DNA of 64,000 bases, taken from assembly GCA_947495425.1 (NCBI GenBank), contig CANLYR010000007.1, forward strand, positions 94,421 through 158,420, read 5' to 3'. This DNA comes from an uncultured Aquimarina sp. (lineage in GTDB: Bacteria > Bacteroidota > Bacteroidia > Flavobacteriales > Flavobacteriaceae). The position numbers and the translations under genes were made by a program. Below the pieces are notes generated by a model that saw only the letters and a program-made list of their open reading frames with translations, ran no database searches and was not told the origin of the DNA. This document shows positions 39,579 to 49,205 of the stretch, in pieces. Within the stretch, counting starts at the first letter, position 1. Every line of letters starts with the position of its first letter.

Positions 39579-41402
39579 TTACAATACTTCAGGTATAGTA
39601 TAGTTCAGGATTACTCGCGTTCCTTCTCCGGGTATTGAGTTAATGAATATTCTTCCGTTTATATAATTCATTCGTTCTTTCATAAAGAACAATCCCATGC
39701 CTCCTTCAGCCTTATTATGAGGCTTTGATGGAATATTATTGATGTTAAATCCGTTTCCGTTATCATCAATAATGATGCTTAATACGGTATCAGAAAGGTT
39801 AAGAGAAATTAAAATATAAGTTGATTCTGCATATTTAATCGCATTGTTTACAGCTTCTTGTGTAACCCGATACAGGTTAGTTTCAATGAGTGTATCAAAT
39901 CGCTGATCAAAATTCGATTTGTTTTCAAAAATGATATTTTTACCCGTAAGTTTAGTGAGTTCTTTTGCCATTTTTTGAAGTGCAATAGAAATCCCGTAAT
40001 CTTTTAATTCTGGTGGAGTAAGATTAAAAGTGGCGATACGTATTCCTTGTATCAAATCTTCAGATAATTTTTTTAGCCCATCAATTCTTTGATTAGCTTT
40101 TTCAATATTATCGAGGTTGATAGACTCTATATTCAGTTTGAGGGCAGTGAGCATCTGCCCAATGCTATCATGTATTTCTTTTGCAATTCGTTTACGTTCT
40201 TCTTCTTGTGCTTCAACAATTTGACTGGCATTTGATTTTTGTAGCTCTTCTTTTTCTTTATACTGTTTTGCTTGTAATCGTTCGACTTCATTTTGAGCTT
40301 CTTTTCGTTTTGAAATATCAGAACAGAGTACCAGTCTTTCAGAAATCCCGGATTCTTTATATACCGCAAGTATCGTGATATCTAGCCATATTTTTTTCTT
40401 TGATTTCGTAAAAAACTCAAATTCTTCATTAAATACACCACCTTTATTTTGTGTGATAAGATCGAGTAACCTGTTCTTTTGAACTTCTCCAAGATTCATT
40501 GCATCTGTAAAATTTTTTCTTTCAGAATCTTGATCTATATCTAATAATTTTGCAAATCTAGACCCCAAGCTTAGTATAGTCCCGGATTCATTGACTCTTG
40601 CATAGAGCATTGTTTGATCAATAGCTTTGGTTAATGCTATTAATTCTTGTACATTTTCTTCTTGTACTTTTCTTAATTTTTCTGCTCGCAAAGCCATGTC
40701 TTCAGCTTTTTTTCGAGAGACTAATAAATTTGAGATTGTTTTTTTTATTCGTAAAGATGCAGGTCTGAATAGTAATAAAAATTCAAATATTAAGATGATA
40801 ATGATAAGTCCAAATAATACATATTCAATATTTTTTAGACGAGAAACTTTTTGCTGTGCTTCTTTATCATACTGAAATACTATAGCATCCATTTGTTTAA
40901 GGAAAAAAGGTGCATTCAAAATTACAGCATCTAGATGTTTTTTTAATTGTTTCTGATCAAAGTCATCCTTTAGGGCTAGATCGATAATTTGAATACTATT
41001 TTGGTAAATGGTATCAAAATAGGGCTGCATTGCGATAAACATTGCCGTTATTACTGTACTGTTTTGATCCTTATCTTCTACGGATTCATTATACTGGGTA
41101 AGGATTTCATGTGATTCTTTCCATACATCTAATGTAGCTTTAAGCTCCTGAACATGTAGCGATCTGGATTGTTTATTTTTGTCATGCGAGAGCAAAAGAA
41201 TTTCTTTAGACAGCTTTTGGCTAAGCATTCTTTGTCTTCCTGAAATATTGATAATTCGAGAGTCATCAATTTGAGCATTGAGATACTGCTGAATAAAAAA
41301 TTGCCCACCTATAGTAAATAATGCAATTGCACCTAATGCAATACTGTATATCTTGCTTAGACGCCTAAAAGTTTGATGGTCTAAAGTTTTCTTTGTATTC
41401 AA
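39579..41402 (-). CDS. NarX-like sensor histidine kinase with PilJ-type domain
   Basis: Membrane histidine kinase of 607 residues. A first membrane helix precedes a periplasmic PilJ-type four-helix domain with IINISGRQRMLSQKLSKE, whose position and pattern recall the nitrate-binding P-box region of NarX. A second helix lies near residues 190-210, followed by coiled coil, a PAS domain and a HisKA_3 dimerisation domain (KRIAKEIHDSIGQMLTALK, phospho-His), then an HATPase_c domain (VTQEAVNNAIKYAES, DDNGNGF). It ends the nirB-nirD-DUF4202 operon, so it probably senses nitrate or nitrite. The partner is most likely the NarL-type regulator at 46727. Confidence 0.88.
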   Translation of the reverse strand: MNTKKTLDHQTFRRLSKIYSIALGAIALFTIGGQFFIQQYLNAQIDDSRIINISGRQRMLSQKLSKEILLLSHDKNKQSRSLHVQELKATLDVWKESHEILTQYNESVEDKDQNSTVITAMFIAMQPYFDTIYQNSIQIIDLALKDDFDQKQLKKHLDAVILNAPFFLKQMDAIVFQYDKEAQQKVSRLKNIEYVLFGLIIIILIFEFLLLFRPASLRIKKTISNLLVSRKKAEDMALRAEKLRKVQEENVQELIALTKAIDQTMLYARVNESGTILSLGSRFAKLLDIDQDSERKNFTDAMNLGEVQKNRLLDLITQNKGGVFNEEFEFFTKSKKKIWLDITILAVYKESGISERLVLCSDISKRKEAQNEVERLQAKQYKEKEELQKSNASQIVEAQEEERKRIAKEIHDSIGQMLTALKLNIESINLDNIEKANQRIDGLKKLSEDLIQGIRIATFNLTPPELKDYGISIALQKMAKELTKLTGKNIIFENKSNFDQRFDTLIETNLYRVTQEAVNNAIKYAESTYILISLNLSDTVLSIIIDDNGNGFNINNIPSKPHNKAEGGMGLFFMKERMNYINGRIFINSIPGEGTRVILNYTIPEVL

Positions 41403-41412
41403 ATCAAACAGA

Positions 41413-42000
41413 TTAGGCTAACGCTCGTTTTATCAAATCTAATGCTTTCTCAGAATACGATAACGTTAAGGCGGCTTGATGACCTTTTTCTGACATTTTT
41501 CGCCATGTTTTTTGTAAAATATCAATTACTTTCTCGTCATTGTGTTTTTCTAAAAAATCATTAAAATAAAAAGTGAGAAATACCAAGCAAATCACATCTT
41601 CTAAAGTTTGTGTTTCTTCATCCCTTTTTAGTTTCTTTTTCTGAATTAGAAAAGACACTCTAGCGATCACATCTGATCCATAACCAATACTTTCAAGGAT
41701 TTCTGAAGCTCTTTTTGCATGAAATTTTTTTAAATCTTCTCTCCATTTCAAATAACCTATCCTATCCATAAGGTAGCTGTCTCTTGCTATTTCCCAACGG
41801 CAAATGTGTTGAGATCTGGCAGCTAGTTTTAAAGCCTCTGAAGCATTTGGATTAAAATCTTCAAGAGTTTTGGTCATGCGTTGCCCATAAATGAGCTCTT
41901 TAGGTACTAAAGTACTATCAACTTTTTCAGAATTTGGGTCTTTGGCGTTGGCTTTATCAAACAAATTGTAAGCTTCAAGCAATAATTTCTCAGATGGCAT
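41413..42000 (-). CDS. DUF4202 family protein
   Basis: 195-residue cytoplasmic protein. The pattern (LYGQRMT-type start, AARSQHICRWEIARDSYLMDRIGYLKWR, LEDVICLVFLTFYF) matches DUF4202, which has an HD-domain-like arrangement of His and Asp residues. Its biochemical function is unknown. The family often accompanies nitrite/sulfite assimilation genes, and here it lies 65 bases after nirD and 10 bases before the sensor kinase gene, so a role in the nitrite pathway is likely by context. Confidence 0.75.
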   Translation of the reverse strand: MPSEKLLLEAYNLFDKANAKDPNSEKVDSTLVPKELIYGQRMTKTLEDFNPNASEALKLAARSQHICRWEIARDSYLMDRIGYLKWREDLKKFHAKRASEILESIGYGSDVIARVSFLIQKKKLKRDEETQTLEDVICLVFLTFYFNDFLEKHNDEKVIDILQKTWRKMSEKGHQAALTLSYSEKALDLIKRALA

Positions 42001-42065
42001 ATGTAGTTTATAATTGGTACGCTAACAAAGTTAGTGCTTTTTACTCCTCTAATCAAGAGATGCTT

Positions 42066-42443
42066 TTATTCTGAAAATCCTACATAAACAATATCATCTT
42101 CAATCTTTACTGGGTAGGTAGCAATAGGAGCGAGGTCTCCGTTAAGGTTTTCTCCATTCTCTAATGAAAATGTTTTTTTGTGCATCGGGCATGCTACTTT
42201 GGGAGTTCCGTTTTGATCACCGATCATACCTCTGCTTAATACCATTTCCATTTTATGCGGACAAACATTTTGACAAGCATACCAAGCGTTTTTTCTTTCA
42301 AAATTAAAGATTGCTATCTGTTTTTCTTTATATTTGATACAGGCGCCACCATTTTTCGGAAAATCACTTACTTTGGCAGCTTTATACCATAGCGCCACAT
42401 TCTCTATTGTAGTCGTTTTATATATTTCTAAGAGTTCTTCCAT
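42066..42443 (-). CDS. nirD: Nitrite reductase (NADH) small subunit
   Basis: Rieske-type [2Fe-2S] protein of 125 residues that pairs with NirB. The ligands are visible as CPH (residues about 61-63) and CPMH (about 81-84). It follows nirB by 52 bases in the same operon. Confidence 0.93.
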   Translation of the reverse strand: MEELLEIYKTTTIENVALWYKAAKVSDFPKNGGACIKYKEKQIAIFNFERKNAWYACQNVCPHKMEMVLSRGMIGDQNGTPKVACPMHKKTFSLENGENLNGDLAPIATYPVKIEDDIVYVGFSE

Positions 42444-42495
42444 GGATTTTTTTAATATTTCTAGTTTCAGATTTGGGATGAATAATTTTTAATTT

Positions 42496-45012
42496 TTATT
42501 TCCAATGTTCTGGCATCTTCTGATCTCTTAACGGAACAAAAACCAAAGTATCATCCGGTTCATCAGTATTCACAAAATGATTAAATCGTTTCATGATTTC
42601 TTCATCTTGTATCGCTTGAGTCCATTCACATTGAAAAGTGTTTACTAATTTTGACATTTCTTTTTCTAATTCTTCTGCAAGATCAAGTTTATCATTAATA
42701 ACTACTTCTTTAAGATATTCGATACCTCCATCTAACGTATCTAACCACTTGGCTGTTCTTTGAAGTGGAGCTGCTGTTCTGATATAAAACATTAAAAACC
42801 TATCAAGATATTTGATTACGGTTTCATTATCTATTTGTTCTGCCAGGAGTTCTGCGTGTTTTGGGTTTGCGCCGCCATTACCACATACATAAAGATTCCA
42901 TCCACCTTCTACAGCAATGACTCCAAAATCTTTACAACGTGCTTCGGCACATTCTCTTATACATCCCGAGACACCACCCTTTAACTTATGGGGAGATCTA
43001 AGGCCTTTGTAGCGTTCTTCTAGTGCTATTGCAAAACTAACACTCTCATCCATCCCGTATCTACACCAAGTCGATCCAACGCAGCTTTTTACCGTTCGTA
43101 AGGATTTACCATAGGCATGACCACTCTCGAAGCCATGATCAATTAGATCTTTCCAGATTTTTGGTAACTGATCTAACCGTGCTCCAAAAAAGTCTACACG
43201 TTGCCCACCCGTAATTTTGGTATATAAATCATATTTTTTACCTACTTCTCCCAATACAATTAATTTTTCGGGAGTAATTTCTCCTCCCGGAATTCTAGGA
43301 ACGACAGAATAGGTCCCATTACGTTGAATGTTAGCGAGAAATCGATCATTAGAATCTTGTATCGTTTCTTCTTCATTAGCAGTGTCTGCATAGATACTAG
43401 CCATGATAGAGGCTATCAAAGGTTTACAAGTTTCACAGCCATCTCCTTTACCATGGTTGTCTATTACTTCATCAAATTTTCTATACCCTTTTAGTTTTAT
43501 AATATCAAAAAGTTCTTGTCTATTGTATTCAAAGTGCTCACAGATCGTATCTTTTACTTCTTTACCTAAAGATTTCAGTGTGGCATCTACAAGATCTTTT
43601 ACCATGGGTTTACAGCCTCCACAGCCAGTTCCTGCTTTGGTTGAAGAAATCACATCTCCTAAATCGTTACACGAGCCGTCTTGAATTGCACTACAAATAG
43701 CCCCTTTACTTACGCTTTCACACGAACAGATTTGGGCATCATCTGGTAAATCCATTACATCGCCCAATACTGATCCACTATCTGTACCCCGATTTCCTAA
43801 AATCAAATCCTCTGGGTTTTCAGGAAGTTTCATCGCTGTATTATATAATTGAAACAAGGCATTATAATCTGAAGAATCCCCTACTAGAATCCCACCAAGT
43901 AGCTTAGTCCCGTCTTTGGATATGTTGATTCGTTTGTATACTCCATTACGTTTATTTTGATACACAATGGCATCAGCAGCATCACCTTCGTATAATGCAT
44001 CTCCAAAACTGGCGACTTCTGTCCCTATAAGTTTTAGTTGAGTAGACATATCGATATGGGGTACCATAAGATTGTCGATATCTCCTGTGATTTGTGACAT
44101 TGCTATTTCTGCCATGTCATATCCCGGTGCTACCAATCCATAGATCATATCATTATATAAGGCAACCTCGCCTATAGCATAGATGTTATCGTCGGATGTT
44201 TTCATTCTGTTATCGACAAGTATACCACCTCGCAAACCTGTTTTAAGACCACATTCTTTTGCAACTTCATCACGAGGCCGAATACCTGCCGAAATGACTA
44301 GCATATCTACTTTAAGTTCGGTATGATCTGCATAGTGTAATCCTTCAATAGCAGTATCTCCTTGGATAAAATCGGTTTGTTTGCTCACATGTACACGTAG
44401 TCCTAGGTTTTCAATTTTTGATTGTAGCATATCACTACCTCCTTGATCAAGCTGTCTGGGCATTAACCTGGGTGCGAATTCGACAACATGCGCTTCTAGT
44501 CCTAGTTCTTTTACTGCATTTGCGGCTTCTAGCCCTAATAAACCTCCCCCAAGGACAGCCGCCTGAGTTTTTCCTTCAGCTTTCAATTTTTTTGAATAGG
44601 CTTCAATCGCTTCTAGATCTTCAATAGTTCTATAAACAAATACACCTTCTTTTTCTACTCCGGGGATAGGAGGAACAAATGCAGACGAACCGGTAGCGAG
44701 AACTAAATAGTCGTAAGGATATGTATTACCTCGATGATTAGCTACTGTTTTTTCTTCTCTATTGATTTCGGTAATCATTTCAGAAATATGAAGATCAATA
44801 TTATTTTCTTCATACCAAGATGCAGAAGACATACTCAAATCTTCAGACGTTTTACCTGCATAGAACTCGCTTAAGTGAACTCTATCATAGGCTCTTCTGG
44901 GTTCTTCTCCAAAAACAGTAAGCTTATATTCACCAAACTTTTCTGAGGTTACAAATTTTTCACAAAACTTGTACCCAACCATTCCGTTACCAATGATTAC
45001 GACCTTCTTCAT
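42496..45012 (-). CDS. nirB: Nitrite reductase (NADH) large subunit
   Basis: Assimilatory siroheme nitrite reductase that makes ammonium from nitrite with NADH. Domain order: FAD/NAD reductase (VVIIGNGMVGYKF, AAVLGGGLLGLEAA), two BFD-type [2Fe-2S] segments (ICSCESVSKG with GCGGCKPMV, then GCETCKPLI), nitrite/sulfite reductase ferredoxin-like half-domains, and the siroheme-[4Fe-4S] site with CVGSTWC and CIREC. At 838 residues it is full length. Its promoter carries the 18-bp inverted repeat also found before the other nitrate genes. Confidence 0.96.
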   Translation of the reverse strand: MKKVVIIGNGMVGYKFCEKFVTSEKFGEYKLTVFGEEPRRAYDRVHLSEFYAGKTSEDLSMSSASWYEENNIDLHISEMITEINREEKTVANHRGNTYPYDYLVLATGSSAFVPPIPGVEKEGVFVYRTIEDLEAIEAYSKKLKAEGKTQAAVLGGGLLGLEAANAVKELGLEAHVVEFAPRLMPRQLDQGGSDMLQSKIENLGLRVHVSKQTDFIQGDTAIEGLHYADHTELKVDMLVISAGIRPRDEVAKECGLKTGLRGGILVDNRMKTSDDNIYAIGEVALYNDMIYGLVAPGYDMAEIAMSQITGDIDNLMVPHIDMSTQLKLIGTEVASFGDALYEGDAADAIVYQNKRNGVYKRINISKDGTKLLGGILVGDSSDYNALFQLYNTAMKLPENPEDLILGNRGTDSGSVLGDVMDLPDDAQICSCESVSKGAICSAIQDGSCNDLGDVISSTKAGTGCGGCKPMVKDLVDATLKSLGKEVKDTICEHFEYNRQELFDIIKLKGYRKFDEVIDNHGKGDGCETCKPLIASIMASIYADTANEEETIQDSNDRFLANIQRNGTYSVVPRIPGGEITPEKLIVLGEVGKKYDLYTKITGGQRVDFFGARLDQLPKIWKDLIDHGFESGHAYGKSLRTVKSCVGSTWCRYGMDESVSFAIALEERYKGLRSPHKLKGGVSGCIRECAEARCKDFGVIAVEGGWNLYVCGNGGANPKHAELLAEQIDNETVIKYLDRFLMFYIRTAAPLQRTAKWLDTLDGGIEYLKEVVINDKLDLAEELEKEMSKLVNTFQCEWTQAIQDEEIMKRFNHFVNTDEPDDTLVFVPLRDQKMPEHWK

Positions 45013-45031
45013 AAATTACATATTTGTGATT

Positions 45032-45054
45032 CAAAATTAAGTATTAATACGTAT
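45032..45054 (-). promoter_or_regulatory. nirB promoter: -7 box with 18-bp inverted repeat
   Basis: The minus strand has TAATTTTG (45039-45032), matching TAnnTTTG, 19 bases before the nirB ATG. Joined to it at 45037-45054 is ATACGTA-TTAA-TACTTAA, an inverted repeat that recurs before three other nitrate genes. No -33 TTG is present at the normal distance. A further TACGTA lies at 45070-45075. Confidence 0.7.
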
Positions 45055-45171
45055 TTTTATAGTAAGAATTACGTAATTATGACGATGGCAAATTGAGAAT
45101 TTCTAAATAATAAATAGGAAACCCTGTAAAAATCGTTTTGTGGGATTTATTTATATGAGATTTTGATTGAA

Positions 45172-46491
45172 TTATTCTGCTTGAGAAGGAGAATATTTTG
45201 GGCTCCAAGTTAAAAAGTTGGGTTTTACTACTAACATTGCCCATCCCCAGTATTGTGCATCTGCTGGTTCTGGTACATTTTTTAATATTTCCATCGAATC
45301 TGAAGCAAGCATATGTGAATATCCAATTTTTAAAGTGGCTAAGGATAGTAGTTTTTGAGTAAATACAATATCTATTTCTGCTCCCAAGTAGTCGTCAACA
45401 TCATTTCCAAGACTTTTTGCTGCAGCGAAATAGTGTGCTTTTAGCAATAGGCTTGATTTTTCTCCGGTTTTGATTACCGTTTTTGCATATATATCATTAA
45501 GTCCAACATTGTTAGCGTGATTTCCCACATAGAAGTAATCCATGTACCCATTAAATTTATGATTTGTACCAAAAATTGGGAAAAAAGATTCAATTTTCCC
45601 GTCAGTACCGCCATTTTCATCACCACTTAGGGTCTCAAACCCTAGTCCGAAAACTGTTTTTCGGGGTTTATAATTTATTTCTAAAAGAGCGTTGTACGCA
45701 AACAAATCTACCTCTTCTGTAAATTCTCCGGTTTGTCCATATAAATTTGCTGTTACAGATAATCCTTTGGCAGCTTCAACAACCAAATGAGTACCAAAAG
45801 TTTGACGATTCACAGTGCCATCTATTGGGGTTTGGCTATCAGTCGGATCTAAATTTTGATAGGAGTTGTTTGCAAAGAGCAGACTCCCAGAGAATTTGTC
45901 CCAGTCTTTATGTAACCATGCATACACCATTCCTTTATAATCAAATACGGCTCTGGCATTACCGCCGTTGTTAGGATCGAATATAGTGGTTTGCGTGCTC
46001 ACATTATTCTGATTAAAAGCTAAGCCAAGATCAAATTTAAAGGCTTCTTTTGAATATTGGATCAAAGCCGCATCATGAAATCGCCCTTGCATGGCCCAAT
46101 CTAATCCTCCAAAAATTCTTTGATCATCGTAGGATAAAACTTGTCTACCCAGTTTGGTTGACCAGCCACTTCCGAATTTAAAATCAATCCACGCTTGAGC
46201 CAGAGAAAAGCTGTTGTTTGTATCCGCTGCTGCGATTTGAGGAGTATCCCCCCAGATGCTCACATCTTGAACGCTTAGATAAGCAGCGAAATCCTCTTGC
46301 TTATATCCAAATTTTAATCTGGAACGTTGTTGTACAAATATTCCTGCATCAACACCGTCTGGAATAAGACTCCCAAAACCATTAAGATATTCTAATCGAG
46401 GCCTGATATCTGCATCAACACTTAATTCTTGTGCTTTTGCTACGTATATCCATAGAAGCAATATAATGGTAAGATATTTTTTTTTCGTCAT
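45172..46491 (-). CDS. Alginate-export-type outer-membrane porin
   Basis: Beta-barrel protein of about 439 residues with a signal peptide (MTKKKYLTIILLL, cleaved after KAQ). The opening DADIRPRLEYLNGF and VQQRSRLKFGYK match the alginate_exp porin family, and alternating hydrophobic strands continue to the end. The family includes porins that export alginate, but the placement between nirB and the nitrate regulator suggests a channel for nitrate or nitrite (inference). I prefer the ATG at 46491; an ATG six codons earlier at 46509 is also possible. Confidence 0.75.
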   Translation of the reverse strand: MTKKKYLTIILLLWIYVAKAQELSVDADIRPRLEYLNGFGSLIPDGVDAGIFVQQRSRLKFGYKQEDFAAYLSVQDVSIWGDTPQIAAADTNNSFSLAQAWIDFKFGSGWSTKLGRQVLSYDDQRIFGGLDWAMQGRFHDAALIQYSKEAFKFDLGLAFNQNNVSTQTTIFDPNNGGNARAVFDYKGMVYAWLHKDWDKFSGSLLFANNSYQNLDPTDSQTPIDGTVNRQTFGTHLVVEAAKGLSVTANLYGQTGEFTEEVDLFAYNALLEINYKPRKTVFGLGFETLSGDENGGTDGKIESFFPIFGTNHKFNGYMDYFYVGNHANNVGLNDIYAKTVIKTGEKSSLLLKAHYFAAAKSLGNDVDDYLGAEIDIVFTQKLLSLATLKIGYSHMLASDSMEILKNVPEPADAQYWGWAMLVVKPNFLTWSPKYSPSQAE

Positions 46492-46566
46492 GTGAATTAT
46501 TTTAATCATAGTATTAAAGTTCTAATTTTTGTTTTTTGTAATGATTTTTACTGTACATGAAGGAAA

Positions 46567-46594
46567 CAAAAATAAGTATTAATACTTATTTTTG
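46567..46594. promoter_or_regulatory. Perfect 28-bp palindrome with divergent -7 boxes (porin / response regulator)
   Basis: The left arm is CAAAAATAAGTATT and the right arm is its exact complement, AATACTTATTTTTG. The centre 46572-46589 is ATAAGTA-TTAA-TACTTAT, the nitrate-gene repeat in fully symmetric form. Both ends are TAnnTTTG -7 boxes, one for each direction: TATTTTTG on the minus strand toward the porin and on the plus strand toward the response regulator gene. Confidence 0.7.
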
Positions 46595-46670
46595 ATATGT
46601 TTTATATTTAAAAATACGTAGTTAAAATTCTTGGTTTTTTAATATTACGTAGTCATTTTTGAAATATTCA

Positions 46671-46678
46671 TATCTTTG
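46671..46678 (+). promoter_or_regulatory. -7 promoter box of the response regulator gene
   Basis: TATCTTTG matches TAnnTTTG, 48 bases before the ATG at 46727. TACGTA words at 46615-46620 and 46646-46651 lie upstream. Confidence 0.45.
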
Positions 46679-46726
46679 ATTAGAACAGCGTCGAATTTGC
46701 TAAGAATCTAACGAAATTAAATATTG

Positions 46727-47416
46727 ATGATAAGAATAGTATTAATAGATGATCATTTTATGGTAAGGGATGGTATTCGTGCAATTCTAGAGGATGAAAA
46801 ACAATATGATGTGGTTGGTGAGGCATCTAATGGTGAAGATGCAATTGCATTGGTAACATCTCTAAAACCAGATATTGCTATTTGCGATATTCGTATGCCT
46901 GTAATGTCCGGTATAGAAATGGTAGAGCAAATGAAATCAATAGGCTTGTCAATAAAAACGATAATGTTGTCTATGCACGATTCTGATGAATATATATTGC
47001 AGTCGGTAAGTGCCGGAGCAGATGGGTATCTTTTAAAGGGAGCAAGCAAGGAGGAGTTTCTCAAGGCACTTTCAACGGTGAGTCAGGGGGAGAAATATTT
47101 TAGTGGAGATGTATCGTCTATTTTAGTTCAAAAAATCAAAACCGAAACAGAGAATACAAATACTAATACTACTTTTGATCCTATTCATAAAGAAAATAGT
47201 GTGAAAATTTTTGAAAACCCTTTCGAGCTCACAAAAAGAGAACTACAAATACTTGCACTAGCGGTTTCTGGTAAAGCTAATAAAGATATAGCGGCAGAAC
47301 TTAATATAAGCAAACGTACTACAGAAGTTCATCGCTTTAATCTAATGAAAAAGATGGGCGTAAAAAATGTATTGGAGCTCATTAACAAAGCTAAAGAATA
47401 TAAATTAATTCGATAA
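46727..47416 (+). CDS. NarL/FixJ-type response regulator
   Basis: Two-domain regulator of 230 residues or slightly less. The receiver has DDH near the N-terminus, the phospho-acceptor Asp in ICDIRMP and the Lys in LLKGAS. The LuxR-type helix-turn-helix (LTKRELQILALAVSGKANKD, then ISKRTTEVHRFNLMKKMG) fills the C-terminus. The frame opens one codon earlier with TTG, but ATG at 46727 is the natural start. Its likely partner is the histidine kinase encoded at 39579-41402. It is the only DNA-binding regulator in the nitrate island, so it is the first candidate for binding the shared inverted repeat. Confidence 0.92.
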   Translation: MIRIVLIDDHFMVRDGIRAILEDEKQYDVVGEASNGEDAIALVTSLKPDIAICDIRMPVMSGIEMVEQMKSIGLSIKTIMLSMHDSDEYILQSVSAGADGYLLKGASKEEFLKALSTVSQGEKYFSGDVSSILVQKIKTETENTNTNTTFDPIHKENSVKIFENPFELTKRELQILALAVSGKANKDIAAELNISKRTTEVHRFNLMKKMGVKNVLELINKAKEYKLIR

Positions 47417-47737
47417 CATTCAATGGTTTATCTGATGGCCGAAATTCTAATGTTTGCGTCTAATCTTTTCTTTTTTGAAGACGTTTTAAACTTACTATAT
47501 GAGTCGTCTACCATTAAAGACAATCATATCCTTTCGTAAAATCTAAAATTAATCTGATTTTTTTAGTGATTATTAAATTTAAAAAACAATATTTTCTAAA
47601 ATATGTAATTCTTCTATAACTACGTATTTTTTCATGCAGTACTTGAAAAATATTAAGTAATAATACTTAGTTTTGTTATCAAGTTACGTATCCAAGTATT
47701 GGTTACTATTAAGTATAACACATCTAAAATATAAAGT
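47417..47737. other. Regulatory region between response regulator and narK
   Basis: No gene is visible in 321 bases. It is very AT-rich and holds the narK promoter with its inverted repeat (47653-47675) and TACGTA words at 47621-47626 and 47685-47690. Confidence 0.6.
47653..47675 (+). promoter_or_regulatory. narK promoter: -7 box with 18-bp inverted repeat
   Basis: TTAAGTA-ATAA-TACTTAG (47653-47670) overlaps TAGTTTTG (47668-47675), a TAnnTTTG match. The 62-base leader before the ATG at 47738 contains another TACGTA. Confidence 0.7.
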
Positions 47738-49138
47738 ATGAGTACGTATAGTAAGTCTACAAGTCTAAAGTTATTAAATATCAGAAGTCTTCCCATCCGA
47801 ACTTTTTGGATTACTTCTATTGCCTTTTTTTTATGTTTTTTTGCATGGTTTGGTATTGTCCCGTTCATGCCCGATGTAGTTAAAGATTTAGGGTTAACAC
47901 CAGATCAAAAATGGAATTCTATTATCGTAGCCGTTTCGGGAACTGTCTTTGCCAGGCTATTGATAGGTAAATTGTGTGATACCTATGGTCCTCGTTTATG
48001 TTATACCTGGTTATTGATTCTTGGTGCTATTCCTGTGATTTTACTTGGATTTGTTCAAACTCCTATGCAATTTATTGTTTGTAGGTTATTTATTGGGTTT
48101 ATAGGTGCCTCCTTTGTAATTACACAATTTCATACCTCTATTATGTTTGCGCCTAATATTGTAGGTACAGCAAATGCAACATCTGCAGGATGGGGTAATC
48201 TTGGCGGGGGAGCAAATCGACTAGGCATGCCTTTGATAGCCGCAGCTGTGGTTAGTTTTGGTGTTGCAGAAACAGATGCTTGGCGATATAGTATGGTAAT
48301 TTCAGGAATTGTATGCTTCTTAATGGGTATTGTATATTTTTTCTGTACTAAAGACACTCCTAACGGGAATTTTGCTGAGCTTAAAGCCAAAGGTCAACTT
48401 TTACAACCTAAAAAGGATGAGGTAAGTTTCTTAAGTGCATTGAAGGACTACAGGGTTTGGATACTGTTTTTGGTGTATGCCGCATGTTTTGGTATGGAAC
48501 TTACGGTATATGGGACCATGGATGATTATCTTCAAAATACGTTTCAGTTAGAACGGGTTACCGCTGGAAATTTAGTTTTATCATTTGCATTGATGAATAT
48601 TTTTGCCCGAACGTTAGGAGGTTTTTTCGGGGATAAATTCGGAAAATTAAAAGGATTAAGAGGTCGAGTTATTTTTCTTGCGGTTATTTTAGGAGTTGAA
48701 GGATTGATGTTATCCTTGTTTTCAGGAATGACTGGACTTACTTTTGGAATCATATTTTTAGTTGGTTTCAGTCTTTCTGTTCAAATGGCAGAGGGTGCAA
48801 CTTTTTCAGTAGTGCCATTTATAAATAACAAAGCAATTGGTTCTATATCGGGTATTGTTGGGGCTGGAGGAAATGTTGGGGCTTTTGTAGCTGCACTTGT
48901 ACTAAAATCTAAATCAGCAATCGCAGAAGAAACAGCGATTGCCGCTAACCAAAATTTAGGACAAGACGCAATCGAGACAGCACAGGCATTGGCATCTTCT
49001 GCTGCGGTATCTAGTGGATATTTTGTAATCGGTGTTTTTGTAGTCTTTACTGCTGTTGTGTCATTAGCGATTAAATTTTCTACAGAAGATGAGAAAGCAG
49101 TAGCAAAGGAAATGAAAAAAGTTCCTGCTTACGGGTAA
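47738..49138 (+). CDS. narK: NarK-family nitrate/nitrite transporter
   Basis: Major-facilitator protein of 466 residues with twelve predicted helices. The NarK/NNP marks are visible: RLLIGKLCDTYGPRLCYTWLL early, and the glycine-rich nitrate signatures AGWGNLGGGANRLGMPL (helix 5) and GAGGNVGAFVAALVLK (helix 11). It would import nitrate for the reductase encoded just downstream. Its promoter has the shared inverted repeat. Confidence 0.93.
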   Translation: MSTYSKSTSLKLLNIRSLPIRTFWITSIAFFLCFFAWFGIVPFMPDVVKDLGLTPDQKWNSIIVAVSGTVFARLLIGKLCDTYGPRLCYTWLLILGAIPVILLGFVQTPMQFIVCRLFIGFIGASFVITQFHTSIMFAPNIVGTANATSAGWGNLGGGANRLGMPLIAAAVVSFGVAETDAWRYSMVISGIVCFLMGIVYFFCTKDTPNGNFAELKAKGQLLQPKKDEVSFLSALKDYRVWILFLVYAACFGMELTVYGTMDDYLQNTFQLERVTAGNLVLSFALMNIFARTLGGFFGDKFGKLKGLRGRVIFLAVILGVEGLMLSLFSGMTGLTFGIIFLVGFSLSVQMAEGATFSVVPFINNKAIGSISGIVGAGGNVGAFVAALVLKSKSAIAEETAIAANQNLGQDAIETAQALASSAAVSSGYFVIGVFVVFTAVVSLAIKFSTEDEKAVAKEMKKVPAYG

Positions 49139-49205
49139 AATAATATTCGTTAGAATAGTATAGTCTCTTAACTTTAACCCATTTTTGCATTAGAAAACCC
49201 CCATC

